From Yinghuangia seranimata (GTDB lineage Bacteria > Actinomycetota > Actinomycetes > Streptomycetales > Streptomycetaceae): a stretch of 64,000 bases of DNA. A program made the translations under genes and the position numbers. Location: assembly GCF_029953285.1 (NCBI RefSeq), contig NZ_JASAOI010000050.1, positions 1-64,000 on the forward strand, in the 5' to 3' direction. Below, piece after piece: positions 52,633 to 61,268 of the stretch; within the stretch, counting starts at the first letter, position 1, and the number at the start of each line of letters is the position of its first letter. The notes under the pieces are model-generated. The model made no database searches, had not been told where the DNA came from, and saw only the letters and a program-made list of their open reading frames with translations.

Positions 52633-53514
52633 TCAGCCCGTCTTGACGGCGACGATGCCCGTGCCGGGGGCGAACACGCCGCGCTCGGCCAGGGTGGTGA
52701 GGGCGAAGAGGAGTTTGCCGACGTAGACCTCGTCGAGCGCGACGGCGTGTCGGTGTTCGAAGTCGGCGAGGAACGCCTGGAGTTCTTCGCTCGTGCGGGC
52801 GTAGCCGCCGTGGTGGAAGCCGTCGGCGACGTGCCAGTTCCCGCTGGGTGCGCCGTATGTTCGCCGTTGGAGCGCGGCGACCTCGGCGGGGAGGAAACCG
52901 CCTTTCAGGACCGCGATCCCGAGTGCGCGGCGTCCCGCTCCCAGGCCTGCGGCGATGCCGGCGAGGGTGCCGCCCGTCCCGCAGGCGACCGCGACGACGT
53001 CGTGCGGGACGTCGATCTCGGCGGGCAGCTCGGCGCAGCCGCGGACCGCGGCCGGGTTGCTGCCGCCTTCCGGGATCAGCAGGAACGGGCCCTGGGCGGC
53101 GGACAGTTCGGCCGCGAGGCCGGGGTCGGTGCGGCGCCGGTATGTCGTGCGGTCGACGAACACCAGGCGCATGCCGCGCTCGGCGCAGTAGGCCAGGGAC
53201 GGGTTCAGCGGGCGCCCGGCCAGTTCCTCGCCGCGGACGACGCCGATCGTGGCGAAGCCGTACAGCGCCCCCGCGGCGGCCGTGGCGCGCAGGTGGTTCG
53301 AGTACGCGCCGCCGAACGTCAGCAGCGTGCCGTGTCCGCCGGCCCGCGCCGCGGCGAGGTTGTACTTCAGCTTGCGCCACTTGTTGCCGGGGAGTTCGGG
53401 GTGGATCAGGTCGTCGCGCTTCAGCCAGAGGCGCAGGCCCCGGGCCGCGAAGCGGTCGTCGCGCAGCTCGGTGAGCGGCGACGGCACCCGCGGCGGCGGG
53501 AGCGAAACGGGCAT
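52633..53514 (-). CDS. PLP-dependent ACC-deaminase/D-cysteine-desulfhydrase-like enzyme
   Basis: A 293-aa fold-type II PLP enzyme; ATG 53514 chosen among clustered starts. The PLP-binding Lys is in LPGNKWRKLKYN, the substrate loop is FGGAYSNHLRATAAA, and the phosphate-binding loop is VACGTGGTLAGIA. This is the set of ACC deaminase and D-cysteine desulfhydrase. It converges on the cyclase gene with 15 nt between stops. Confidence 0.88.
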   Translation of the reverse strand: MPVSLPPPRVPSPLTELRDDRFAARGLRLWLKRDDLIHPELPGNKWRKLKYNLAAARAGGHGTLLTFGGAYSNHLRATAAAGALYGFATIGVVRGEELAGRPLNPSLAYCAERGMRLVFVDRTTYRRRTDPGLAAELSAAQGPFLLIPEGGSNPAAVRGCAELPAEIDVPHDVVAVACGTGGTLAGIAAGLGAGRRALGIAVLKGGFLPAEVAALQRRTYGAPSGNWHVADGFHHGGYARTSEELQAFLADFEHRHAVALDEVYVGKLLFALTTLAERGVFAPGTGIVAVKTG

Positions 53515-53558
53515 CACGGACACGCCCGCGACTATAGCCACGCCGTTCTCCCGCGGCG

Positions 53559-54440
53559 CTACGCCGGCGGCTCCGGCACGGCTCCCGGCGGCAGCAGACC
53601 GCTCAGCTTCTCCGGGTTGACCGCGTACCGCAGCGCCGTGATCCGGCCGTCGACCGCCTCGAAGGTGAGTGCGCCGACCGGCGTCCCGCCGAGGTGCATG
53701 AGAACGCCCGGCTCGCCGTTGATCTCGGCGACGCGCATCTCCAGGCCGGCCACCTCCGGCTTCCGGAGCACGCCCAGGATCCAGCGCGCCACGGGGTCGG
53801 GGCCGTGCAGCGGACGCCGCGCCGCCGTGACCACGCCGCCGCCGTCCGACCACGAGGTGACGTCCGGCGCGAGCAGCGCCATGACGCCGTTGAGGTCGCC
53901 GTTCGTACACGCGGACATGAACTTGTCGGCGATCCTGCGCTGCTCGGCCTCGTCGGTCCGGAACCGCGGGCGGCGCGCCTGCACATGCTCGCGGGCGCGG
54001 TGCGCGAGCTGGCGCACGGTCGCCTCCGGCTTGCCGATGGCCTCGCCGATCTCGGCGTGCGAGTAGCCGAAGACCTCGCGCAGCATGAACACCGCGCGCT
54101 CGGCCGGGGTCAGCGTCTCCAGCACGACCAGGAAGGCCATCGAGACGGTGTCGGCCAACTCCGCCTCCTCGGCGACGTCGGGCGAGGTGAGGATGGGCTC
54201 GGGGAGCCACGGGCCCACGTACGCCTCGCGGACGACCTGCGCCGACTTCAGCCGGTTCAGGCTCAGGTTGGTGACGGTGCGGACCAGGTACGCCTTGGGG
54301 TGCTCCACCGCGCCCTGGTCCGTTTGGTGCCACTTGAGCCACGCGTCCTGCACGATGTCCTCGGCGTCGGCGACGCTGCCCAGCATCCGGTAGGCGGTGC
54401 CGAACAGCAGTCGCCGGTGCTCTTCGAAGACGTCGGTCAT
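53559..54440 (-). CDS. ECF41-type RNA polymerase sigma factor (SigJ-like)
   Basis: A 293-aa extracytoplasmic-function sigma factor. Region 2 (LFGTAYRMLGSVADAEDIVQDAWLKWH, in part) and region 4 (LTPAERAVFMLREVFGYSHAEIGEAIGK) are complete. A SnoaL-like C-terminal extension contains WSDGGG and NPEKL, the two motifs used to define ECF41. The extension controls sigma activity in place of an anti-sigma factor. ATG 54440 is 23 nt after the epimerase stop. ECF41 genes usually stand next to an oxidoreductase, decarboxylase or epimerase gene, as here. Confidence 0.92.
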   Translation of the reverse strand: MTDVFEEHRRLLFGTAYRMLGSVADAEDIVQDAWLKWHQTDQGAVEHPKAYLVRTVTNLSLNRLKSAQVVREAYVGPWLPEPILTSPDVAEEAELADTVSMAFLVVLETLTPAERAVFMLREVFGYSHAEIGEAIGKPEATVRQLAHRAREHVQARRPRFRTDEAEQRRIADKFMSACTNGDLNGVMALLAPDVTSWSDGGGVVTAARRPLHGPDPVARWILGVLRKPEVAGLEMRVAEINGEPGVLMHLGGTPVGALTFEAVDGRITALRYAVNPEKLSGLLPPGAVPEPPA

Positions 54441-54463
54441 GCCGGTCACCGTGGCAGCATCCG

Positions 54464-55384
54464 TCACGCCGTCGCAAGCGCGAGGTCCGCGAGGCCGGAC
54501 ACGCAGTCCGGGTAGAGGGGAGCCCAGCCCAACTCGTCCCTCGCCTTCGCGTTGGACACCCGCATGCTGGTGGTGGCCATCTTGTAGGCGTAGGAGTACG
54601 GGCGCATCAGCCACGTCGGCACGTTCATCGGCTTCGGGGTGTCGAACGCCTCCGCCACCGCCTTCACGTGCTCGCCGAACCCGAACGGCGTGTCGTCGAC
54701 GATGTTGTACGCCTCGCCGGGGCGGCCGCCCTCGACCGCCAGCGCCACGGCCCGCGCCGCGTCCCGCAGTTCGATCCACGGCAGCACCCGGCCGTGCCCG
54801 GCGACCGCCGGGAGCTTGCGCTTGCGCAGCAGCTCGACGATGTTCTCCGTGCCGCCCGGGCCGTAGAACAGGCCGAACCGCAGGGCGACGCCCTCGACTC
54901 CGTCGGCGCCGAGCATCAGCGCCTCCTTCACGCGCATGGCGTCGACGTGGCGCTGGCACTCCTTGTCGGCGCCGGGCGCGCCGAACGGATCGGCCTCGGT
55001 CAGGACCTGCTCGCCGTGGTCGCCGTAGCCGTATCCGAACGCCATGGACTCGGCGACCAGGCGACGGGCTCCGACCGCCCGGGCCGCCTCGACGAGGTTG
55101 GCGGTGCCGTCGACGCGCAGGGCGTCCGTGGCGTACATGTCCTTGTGCCGCATCGGCGCCTCGCGCAGCGCCGTCGCGGCGTGCACGACCACATCCGCCC
55201 GCACGCCCTCGACGGCGCGCAGCAGACGCTCGCGGTCCATCAGGTCGGCCCGGACGTCGTTCTCGACGCCGCGCCCCAGCGCCAGGACGGTGTACCCGGC
55301 GCTCGTGAGTTCCTCGGCGACGTGACGCCCGAAGACGCCGGTCGCCCCTGCCAGCAGCACGTTCTTGGTGTCGGTCATGCCCAT
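54464..55384 (-). CDS. NAD-dependent epimerase/dehydratase, ECF41 partner
   Basis: A 306-aa short-chain dehydrogenase (extended type). ATG 55384 has GGGGGAGG upstream; ATG 55378 is in frame. The NAD(P) motif is AGATGVFGRHVA, VVVHAATAL follows, and the active-site region has AFGYGYGDHGEQ instead of a standard YxxxK, which then reads ADKECQRHVDAMRVKEA. It forms an operon with the sigma factor and is the likely regulatory target of ECF41. Confidence 0.85.
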   Translation of the reverse strand: MGMTDTKNVLLAGATGVFGRHVAEELTSAGYTVLALGRGVENDVRADLMDRERLLRAVEGVRADVVVHAATALREAPMRHKDMYATDALRVDGTANLVEAARAVGARRLVAESMAFGYGYGDHGEQVLTEADPFGAPGADKECQRHVDAMRVKEALMLGADGVEGVALRFGLFYGPGGTENIVELLRKRKLPAVAGHGRVLPWIELRDAARAVALAVEGGRPGEAYNIVDDTPFGFGEHVKAVAEAFDTPKPMNVPTWLMRPYSYAYKMATTSMRVSNAKARDELGWAPLYPDCVSGLADLALATA

Positions 55385-55577
55385 AGGACAAGCCGCCTCC
55401 CCCGAACGTGACAAGGCTTCATGTGACCCCCGTCACATACTTTCGAGGCGCCGGGCTCCTCCGCCGTCCCTCGTTCCGGCCGGGTTGTGCGTGCGGCTGT
55501 TCCCGTTCTGGTCACGGTGCGTACGGCTCAGGTGAAAGGCATGGAGTCCTGTGGGTGCGTCGTGGCAGTGTGCGGGC

Positions 55578-55805
55578 ATGGGAGTGGGCGCTGTGGATGA
55601 CGACAGGTGGGTGCGGGATGCCGTGGAGCAGGCCCGTCCTGTCTGGGAAGGCGGGCACGATCACCAGGAGTTCGGGCGGTATGTGAACGGTCGGCCGTGG
55701 AGTCCGATTCAGGCGATCGCGGTGATCCGTGAGGTGCAGCAGTGCACGCTCAGGGAGGCGATCGACAGGTATCAGGCGTATCAGGATCGGATGGGCCGGG
55801 GGTAG
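55578..55805 (+). CDS. Small hypothetical protein
   Basis: A 75-aa acidic/helical protein (VDDDRWVRDAVEQARPVWEGGHDHQEFGRYVNGRPWSP in part, then IREVQQCTLREAIDRYQAYQDRMGRG). ATG 55578 is favoured by the protein layout; GTG 55551 has GGAG at 55543-55546 and would add 9 aa. No known motif. A strong terminator follows. Confidence 0.6.
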   Translation: MGVGAVDDDRWVRDAVEQARPVWEGGHDHQEFGRYVNGRPWSPIQAIAVIREVQQCTLREAIDRYQAYQDRMGRG

Positions 55806-55852
55806 GAGAGGCGCTTCGCGTCGCCGACGTGGCGGCGCGGTGGGTGTGCGAA

Positions 55853-55889
55853 CGCGGCGCGGACCGAGGGTCCGCGCCGCGCTCGTTTT
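55853..55889 (+). terminator. Intrinsic terminator
   Basis: A 13-bp GC stem (CGCGGCGCGGACC at 55853-55865 with 55869-55881), GAG loop, then CTCGTTTT. It ends the small gene at 55578 and lies close to the convergent SPFH gene. Confidence 0.88.
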
Positions 55890-55911
55890 CCGGGCCGGGA
55901 TGCCCGGAGGG

Positions 55912-57411
55912 CTACTTCTTGTCGGTGTCGACCTGGATCGGGATCGCCTGGGCCACGCCGTTCGCGGCGCCGGTGCCGTTCTCCGGGGTGGCGTTCATCG
56001 AGGAGAGGAGCTGGCGCGCCAGGCCGAGGCCGGTGCCGCCCAGGGTCAGGGCCTTGGCGAACATGTCGGCCATGCCGTCCGCGCCGTTGAGCAGGATCAT
56101 GTGCTCGACGTTGCCGAACGCCTCGGCCCCGGCGCGGACGATGTCCGGCCAGTTCTCCGCGAGTTGCTGCGCGATGACGGCTTCCTGGTTCTCCCGCAGC
56201 GCCGACGCGCGGGCCTGGATGGCCTCGGCTTCCGCGAGACCCAGGGCCTTCGCGGCCTCCGCGGAGGCGAGGCCCTTCGCGCGGGCGGCCTCCGCTTCGG
56301 CGACGCCTCGGGCCTGGGCAGCGTCCGCGTCCGCCGAGCCGAGCGCGCGGGTGGCTTCCGCCTGGGCGAGGCCGCGCACCTTGTTGGACTCCGCCTCGGC
56401 GGCGGCCGCGGTTTTGACGCGGGTGGCCTCGGCGGCGGCCTTGAGCTCGGTCTCCCGGGCCTGGGCCTGCGCGGAGGAGATCCGCGCGTCGCGTTCGGCC
56501 TCGGCGATGGTGCGGGTCTGGTACGCCTGGGCGTCGGCCGGCTTGCGGACGTCGGCCTGGAGCTGCTGTTCGCGCCGCTGCGCCTCCAGTTCGGCGGCGC
56601 GGGTCTCCTGGACGATGACCTCCTGCCGTGCGGCGGCCTCGGCGAGCGGCCCGGCCTGCTTGGCCTGCGCCGCGGCCTTGTCCATCTCCGCCTGGTAGCC
56701 GGACTGCTGCACCCAGCTGTTGCGGGTGGCCTCGGCCTTGCGCGCCGCGGCCTCCTGCTCGGCCTCGGTGGCCTCGCGGTCGGCGAGCGCCTGCGCGATG
56801 CGCGCGTCGCGCTGGACGGCGGCGGCGTGCGGCCGGGCGAGGTTCTCGATGTACCCGGTCGGGTCGAGGATCTCCTGGATCTGCAGCGAGTCGATGATGA
56901 GCCCGAGCTTCTCCATCTCGGCACCGGACGAGGCGCGGGTCTGCTCGGTGAGCTTCTCGCGCTCGCGGATGAGCTCCTCGACGGTCAGCCCGCCGACGAT
57001 GGACCGCAGGTGTCCGGCGAAGACGTTGTGCACCCGGTCGACCATCTTCTTCTGCTGGTCGAGGAAACGCCGTGCCGCGTTGGCGATCGAGATCAGGTCG
57101 TCGCCGACCTTGAAGATCACCACGCCGCGCAGGTGCACCGGGATGCCCTGCTTGGTGACGCAGTCGACGGCGAGGTCGGCGGCGTACAGGTCGAGCGACA
57201 GCTTGCGGACGGCCTGCACCCCCGGCAGCACCAGCGTCCCGCGACCCGTGACGATGCGGAACCCGAGGCCGTCGGCGACGCCTTCGGTCCTGTGCCGGGC
57301 ACCCGAGATCAGCAGTGCCTCGTTGGGTTCCGCGACCCGCCACATGAGCTTGAACACGATGACGACCACGAGCAGCAGCAAGACCGCTGCCACGATGAGG
57401 CCGATGGTCAT
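55912..57411 (-). CDS. SPFH/flotillin-like membrane protein
   Basis: A 499-aa protein; ATG 57411 follows GGGGGAAGG. One N-terminal TM helix (TIGLIVAAVLLLLVVVIVFKLM in part) precedes an SPFH domain (about residues 25-190: RVAEPNEALLISG, SIVGGLTVEELIRERE, LGLIIDSLQIQEI). A long Ala/Glu-rich coiled coil (about 190-430) with many EAxA repeats follows, then a Gly-rich tail. It fits bacterial flotillins that organise membrane microdomains. No NfeD-type partner is adjacent. Confidence 0.9.
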   Translation of the reverse strand: MTIGLIVAAVLLLLVVVIVFKLMWRVAEPNEALLISGARHRTEGVADGLGFRIVTGRGTLVLPGVQAVRKLSLDLYAADLAVDCVTKQGIPVHLRGVVIFKVGDDLISIANAARRFLDQQKKMVDRVHNVFAGHLRSIVGGLTVEELIREREKLTEQTRASSGAEMEKLGLIIDSLQIQEILDPTGYIENLARPHAAAVQRDARIAQALADREATEAEQEAAARKAEATRNSWVQQSGYQAEMDKAAAQAKQAGPLAEAAARQEVIVQETRAAELEAQRREQQLQADVRKPADAQAYQTRTIAEAERDARISSAQAQARETELKAAAEATRVKTAAAAEAESNKVRGLAQAEATRALGSADADAAQARGVAEAEAARAKGLASAEAAKALGLAEAEAIQARASALRENQEAVIAQQLAENWPDIVRAGAEAFGNVEHMILLNGADGMADMFAKALTLGGTGLGLARQLLSSMNATPENGTGAANGVAQAIPIQVDTDKK

Positions 57412-57681
57412 CGGACCTTCCCCCTTTACCCGCCACTGTGCGGCTGGCTGCTCGCAGACCATGTGGCGCGAGGGAAGTGTGCGCCTCCCCGACGCGGCGT
57501 TGACAGGGGGAAATCCCCATCTTGACGCGTCCTATACAGGCTCGATGGAAGTCCCTCATCCAGTACCGCGCGCGCGGCCGCGGGCGCGCGGGACGAACAA
57601 CACCACCACAACTCGACCGCAGATCTCGTCGTTCTCATCATGGACGGAACACCAGGTGTGCCGTGGTGAGTTCTTCGAGGC

Positions 57682-58089
57682 ATGACTATCGATGACACCG
57701 GCACCACCGTCCCCGCTCAGGCGAAGTCCACGGCGAGTGGGCGGATACGGGTGGAGGTCGGCGCGCAGCGGGTTCGGGTTGAGGTGGGTGGGGTGGTGGT
57801 TGCCGAGTCGGGGAGTCCTCGGGTGTTGTTCGAGACGGGGTTGCCGGCGCGGTACTACCTGCCGAAGGGGGATGTGCGGATGGAGTTGTTGGAGGGGACG
57901 GACACGTCGACCCACTGTCCGTACAAGGGGGATGCGGAGTACTGGTCGGTGCGGGTCGGGGACCGGGTGTACGCGGATGTGGCCTGGTCGTATCCCGAGC
58001 CGATCACCGAGGAGAGCGCGGGGATCGCGGGGCTCGTCGCGTTTTGGAACGTGGATCTCTATGTGGATGGGGTCTTGCAGGCCGGCTGA
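57682..58089 (+). CDS. DUF427 protein
   Basis: A 135-aa small beta-rich protein: RVRVEVGGVVVAESGSPRVLFETGLPARYYLPKGDV (in part), STHCPYKGDAEYWSV with the conserved Cys, and the end ITEESAGIAGLVAFWNVDLYVDG. This is the full DUF427 pattern. The function is not established. The 219 bp upstream have no other gene; no clear Shine-Dalgarno is seen. Confidence 0.9.
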   Translation: MTIDDTGTTVPAQAKSTASGRIRVEVGAQRVRVEVGGVVVAESGSPRVLFETGLPARYYLPKGDVRMELLEGTDTSTHCPYKGDAEYWSVRVGDRVYADVAWSYPEPITEESAGIAGLVAFWNVDLYVDGVLQAG

Positions 58090-58101
58090 GCTCAGAGATG
58101 G

Positions 58102-58127
58102 GCGGCGCGGCTTGGGGGCCGCGCCGC
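58102..58127. terminator. Bidirectional terminator between convergent genes
   Basis: A perfect 10-bp stem GCGGCGCGGC / GCCGCGCCGC with loop TTGGGG between the stops of the DUF427 (58089) and DUF2871 (58137) genes. Confidence 0.75.
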
Positions 58128-58136
58128 GCCTTGGGG

Positions 58137-58598
58137 TCAGTCCTGCCGGGCCGGGTCGTTGGTGGCGGCCAACAGGGGCTCGGCGGCCGGGCGTTCGTGG
58201 TCCTTGAGGCGGTTGCCGAGGAGGACGAACAGGAGGATCAGGCCCACGGTCAGGAGGATGTGGCCGAGGCCGGCGGTCAGGGAGACCGCGGTCGGGGTGT
58301 GCTTGCCCAGGACCTGTTGCGTGCCGTGGACGAACATCATGCCGACGGTGACGGCGATCCCCGCGTTGTAGAACCAGAAGAACCACGTGAAGAGCCGGGA
58401 GCCCGACAGGTCGAAGGCCTTGTCGAGGCCCAGGATGATCAGGAAGCCCAGCATGCCGAGGGCCAGCAGGTGGGTGTGCATCAGGGCGAGCTGGGTGTCG
58501 CCCTCGTAGTCGTGGTGCTTGGTGAACTCCCGGTAGTAGAGCCCGGATACGACACCGACGATCATGTACACGTGCGCTGCGACGTACGACTTGCGCAT
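58137..58598 (-). CDS. DUF2871 membrane protein
   Basis: A 153-aa protein with four TM helices; ATG 58598 follows GGAGG (6-nt spacer). VYMIVGVVSGLYYREFTKHHDY and LALMHTHLLALGMLGFLII are the family hallmarks. The His residues in YREFTKHHD and MHTHLL resemble haem or metal ligands of small oxidase-like proteins, which is speculative. Confidence 0.85.
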   Translation of the reverse strand: MRKSYVAAHVYMIVGVVSGLYYREFTKHHDYEGDTQLALMHTHLLALGMLGFLIILGLDKAFDLSGSRLFTWFFWFYNAGIAVTVGMMFVHGTQQVLGKHTPTAVSLTAGLGHILLTVGLILLFVLLGNRLKDHERPAAEPLLAATNDPARQD

Positions 58599-58670
58599 AC
58601 CGCGCCTCCAGGCGTCCGCGTCGGAGTCCGGCGTGGGGGGCCGGATCACCGACTTGTAGATTGACCCGCT

Positions 58671-59123
58671 ATGAACCCTGAATGGCCTTCGCACCTGTCC
58701 GTCGGAGCCGTCCGGTTCGCCCGGCCGACCGCCCGCTACGACGCTGTCGTGGCGTTCTACGAAGACGCATTGGGCCTGCCCGTGCTCGGGCGCTGGCGAG
58801 GGGACGAGGGGCACGCCGGGTACGACGGCGTGCTCATCGGTCTGCCAGGCACACCGGTGCACTTGGAGGTCACGCAACACGGGAGTCCGCCGGTTATTCC
58901 CGAGCCGCATCCGGAGAACCAGCTGGTCCTCTACATGACGGGTCCGGACGCCGTCGCCGAGGCCGCCGCGCGGATGCGGGAGCACGGGCACGAGCCGGTG
59001 GAGGCGGCCAATCCGTACTGGCCCGAGCGGGGTTGCCTGTGTTTCGAGGACCCGGACGGCTGGGTCGTCGTGCTGGCGCCGTGGGTGTTCGGCGTCGACC
59101 CGGTGCCGCGCCCCGCGGTCTGA
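58671..59123 (+). CDS. VOC-family (glyoxalase-like) protein
   Basis: A 150-aa two-module beta-alpha-beta protein: VRFARPTARYDAVVAFYEDALGLPVLGRW at the start (in part), VHLEVTQHGS with His and Glu that may bind metal, and CLCFEDPDGWVVVLAPW at the end. It may be a glyoxalase, dioxygenase or resistance-type binder. TAGATT at 58657-58662 lies 8 nt before ATG 58671 and no ribosome-binding site is seen, so a leaderless start is likely. Confidence 0.85.
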   Translation: MNPEWPSHLSVGAVRFARPTARYDAVVAFYEDALGLPVLGRWRGDEGHAGYDGVLIGLPGTPVHLEVTQHGSPPVIPEPHPENQLVLYMTGPDAVAEAAARMREHGHEPVEAANPYWPERGCLCFEDPDGWVVVLAPWVFGVDPVPRPAV

Positions 59124-59139
59124 CCGCCCGCCGGGAAGC

Positions 59140-59640
59140 TCAGTTCCCGGCGAGCGACTTCTGCCAGACCGGGCTCTCGAAGTAGTGGTTGTCGTACGTC
59201 AGCGAGCTGTCGCGGATGTCCTGCACCGTGGCCTCGCCGCGGTACACGCGCTCAAGCAGCCGGTAGTAGTCGAACCGGTGCAGGCCCGGCGTGAAGACGA
59301 CCAGCATCTCGGCGGTGCTGTCGGGGGCCGGCGCGAAGGCGTGCGGGACGGTCGGCGGGACGGTGAGGAAGTCGCCCTTCTCCAGGATGTGCACCTCGTC
59401 GTCGACGAGGATGCGCATCGTGCCGTCGAGCACGAAGAACATCTCGGTGGCCTTGGTGTGGAAGTGCGCGGGCGCGCCCGGGGAGCCCTTCTCGAAGGTG
59501 GCCTTGTTGGCGGTGAGCGCGCCGCCGGTGTCGCCCGCGTCGGCCAGCAGGGTGATCAGGCTCGTGGCGCCGTCCTGCAGCGACTCGGCGTCGTGGGCGC
59601 GGACGAGGACGGGGCGCTGGGGCTGGGCGTTCGCGGTCAT
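59140..59640 (-). CDS. Cupin-domain protein
   Basis: A 166-aa protein; ATG 59640 follows GAGGAG (7-nt spacer), and the ATG 15 nt further up is less likely. The cupin motif 1 is HFHTKATEMFFVLDGTM (HxH...E), and motif 2 is VPPTVPHAFAPAP (PxxxxH). Metal ligands are complete. A C-terminal helix (HRFDYYRLLERVYRGEATVQDI) is typical of quercetin-dioxygenase-like cupins. Role unknown. Confidence 0.87.
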   Translation of the reverse strand: MTANAQPQRPVLVRAHDAESLQDGATSLITLLADAGDTGGALTANKATFEKGSPGAPAHFHTKATEMFFVLDGTMRILVDDEVHILEKGDFLTVPPTVPHAFAPAPDSTAEMLVVFTPGLHRFDYYRLLERVYRGEATVQDIRDSSLTYDNHYFESPVWQKSLAGN

Positions 59641-59805
59641 CAGGGGTCTCCTCATGGTGTGCTGTGCGTTGTGCGGATCACCGGGACCGCGGTCCTGCGG
59701 CTGGCGACACGGACAACATTACGAGCGCATCTGACCCCTGATGAGGGTCAATCCGAGGCCTGATTGGCAGGTCAATCCCGCAAGGGGGCCGCCCTGGAGC
59801 GGCGG

Positions 59806-60423
59806 TCAGCGGGCCGAGTACGCCGGGCCCGCGTGCACCATGAGGACCCGGTCGATGAGGGCGACCAGTGCCTCCTTGACCGACTCCCGGTGCCGCGCGT
59901 CGACGTCGACGATCGGGACGGACGGGTCGATGCCGAGCGCCTCCCGGACCTCGCCGAGGTCGAAGCGCGCCGCGCCGTCGAACGTGTTGACGGCGAGCAG
60001 GAACGGGATGCCGCGCTCCTCGAAGTAGTCGACCGCCGGGAAGCAGTCCTCGACGCGCCGGGTGTCGACGAGGACGACGGCGCCCAGCGCGCCCTCGACC
60101 AGGTCGTCCCACAGGAACGCGAACCGGTCCTGCCCCGGCGTACCGAACAGGTAGAGGATGAGCGTCGGATCGAGCGTGACGCGCCCGAAGTCGAGGGCCA
60201 CCGTGGTCGTCGTCTTGCCGTCCACGCCGGTGATGTCGTCGATGCCGATCGACACCTCGGTCATGGCCGCCTCGGTCGCCAGCGGTTCGATCTCGGAGAT
60301 CGCGCCGACGAACGTGGTCTTGCCGACCCCGAAGCCGCCGCTCACCACGATCTTGACCGAGGTCGGCGCGGCGGCCTCCGCGTGCGGCCCTGCCCCGTAG
60401 GGCTGCTCATAGTGCCCGTACAA
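59806..60423 (-). CDS. cvnD: Conservon Ras-like GTPase (CvnD)
   Basis: A 205-aa small GTPase. The only suitable in-frame start before the fold is TTG 60423, inside the 3' end of cvnC (17-nt overlap), which suggests translational coupling. The P-loop is GGFGVGKTT (residues 29-37), G3 is FGTPGQDRFAFLW, and VLVDTRRVEDCFPAVDYFEERGIPFLLAVNTFDG holds the N-T-F-D version of NKxD (in part). CvnD proteins work with the sensor-like kinase and roadblock protein at the membrane. Last gene of the operon. Confidence 0.92.
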   Translation of the reverse strand: MYGHYEQPYGAGPHAEAAAPTSVKIVVSGGFGVGKTTFVGAISEIEPLATEAAMTEVSIGIDDITGVDGKTTTTVALDFGRVTLDPTLILYLFGTPGQDRFAFLWDDLVEGALGAVVLVDTRRVEDCFPAVDYFEERGIPFLLAVNTFDGAARFDLGEVREALGIDPSVPIVDVDARHRESVKEALVALIDRVLMVHAGPAYSAR

Positions 60424-60832
60424 GGTCCCTGATCCTCTCGATGGTGTGCAGCGGCATGCTTCCCGGCTCCGGTGACTCCAGACGGAACACCAGGTTTCCG
60501 GCGAGGAGGTCGCCGATGACGACCCGGGCCACGCCGACCGGCACGCCGAGCGCCGTGGCGATCTCCGCGACGGAGCACGGCTGTTGGCACCGCTCGACGA
60601 CGCGCCGGGCCTCGAAGGCCAGCGGTGCCGACAGCGCCGCCGGCAGGGCGCGGACCAGGGTCTCCAGGCGCAGGCCGTCGGTGACCGGCGTGGTGCGGCC
60701 GCCGGTCATGATGAACGGGCGGACGTACGCGTCCCCGTCGTCCGCTTCCGCCGCCGACCACGCGCCGCCGGCCTCCGACGCGGGCGCGGCCGGCCTGGCG
60801 TGCCGCGGAACGAACCAACCACGGTCGGTCAT
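60407..60832 (-). CDS. cvnC: Conservon DUF742 protein (CvnC)
   Basis: A 141-aa protein. The DUF742 pattern is VRPFIMTGGRTTP, LRLETLVRAL, FEARRVVERCQQPCSVAEIATALGVPVGVARVVIGDLLAGNLV (in part; a winged-helix-like region) and IERIRDLVRAL at the end. In streptomycetes CvnC forms part of the GPCR-like CvnABCD module. ATG 60832 is 7 nt after the roadblock gene stop. Confidence 0.93.
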   Translation of the reverse strand: MTDRGWFVPRHARPAAPASEAGGAWSAAEADDGDAYVRPFIMTGGRTTPVTDGLRLETLVRALPAALSAPLAFEARRVVERCQQPCSVAEIATALGVPVGVARVVIGDLLAGNLVFRLESPEPGSMPLHTIERIRDLVRAL

Positions 60833-60839
60833 GCCGCAC

Positions 60840-61268
60840 TCACCTGGGCAGTCCGCGCCGCAGCTCGGTGATGAGCGCCGGGGTGAGCAGCGTTCCCGCG
60901 CGGTCGGCCAGCACCGCGATCTCGTAGCCGACCAGCCCGATGTCGGCGCCGCGGTGGGCGAGTACTCCCACGCAGCTGCCGTCGGCGATGGTGGACACGA
61001 GCAGGAAGCCGCGCCGCATCTCGATCATGATGAGCTTGAGGCCGTCGAAGTCGTAGCGCCGCGCGGTGCTGCGGGCGAGTCCGGTCAGGCCGGACACCAC
61101 GGCGGACAGGTGGTCGGCCTCGGCCCGGTCGAGGCCTGCCGACATGGCGATGAGCAGGCCGTCGGAGGACACCGCCACCGCGTCGCGGACGCCGTCCGTG
61201 TCCCGGACGAAGTTGGCGAGCAGCCAGTTGAAGGCCTGCGGGTGGCCGGTGTGCAGTTCGGTGGTCAA
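60840..61268 (-). CDS. cvnB: Conservon roadblock/LC7 protein (CvnB)
   Basis: A 142-aa roadblock-fold protein: NWLLANFVRDTDGVRDAVAVSSDGLLIAMS (in part), LTGLARSTARRYDFDGLKLIMIEMRRGFLLV, GVLAHRGADIGLVGYEIAVLADRAG. TTG 61268 overlaps the kinase stop as TTGA and has GAGGAG upstream (5-nt spacer). Roadblock proteins act as platforms or regulators for the partner GTPase. Confidence 0.93.
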   Translation of the reverse strand: MTTELHTGHPQAFNWLLANFVRDTDGVRDAVAVSSDGLLIAMSAGLDRAEADHLSAVVSGLTGLARSTARRYDFDGLKLIMIEMRRGFLLVSTIADGSCVGVLAHRGADIGLVGYEIAVLADRAGTLLTPALITELRRGLPR

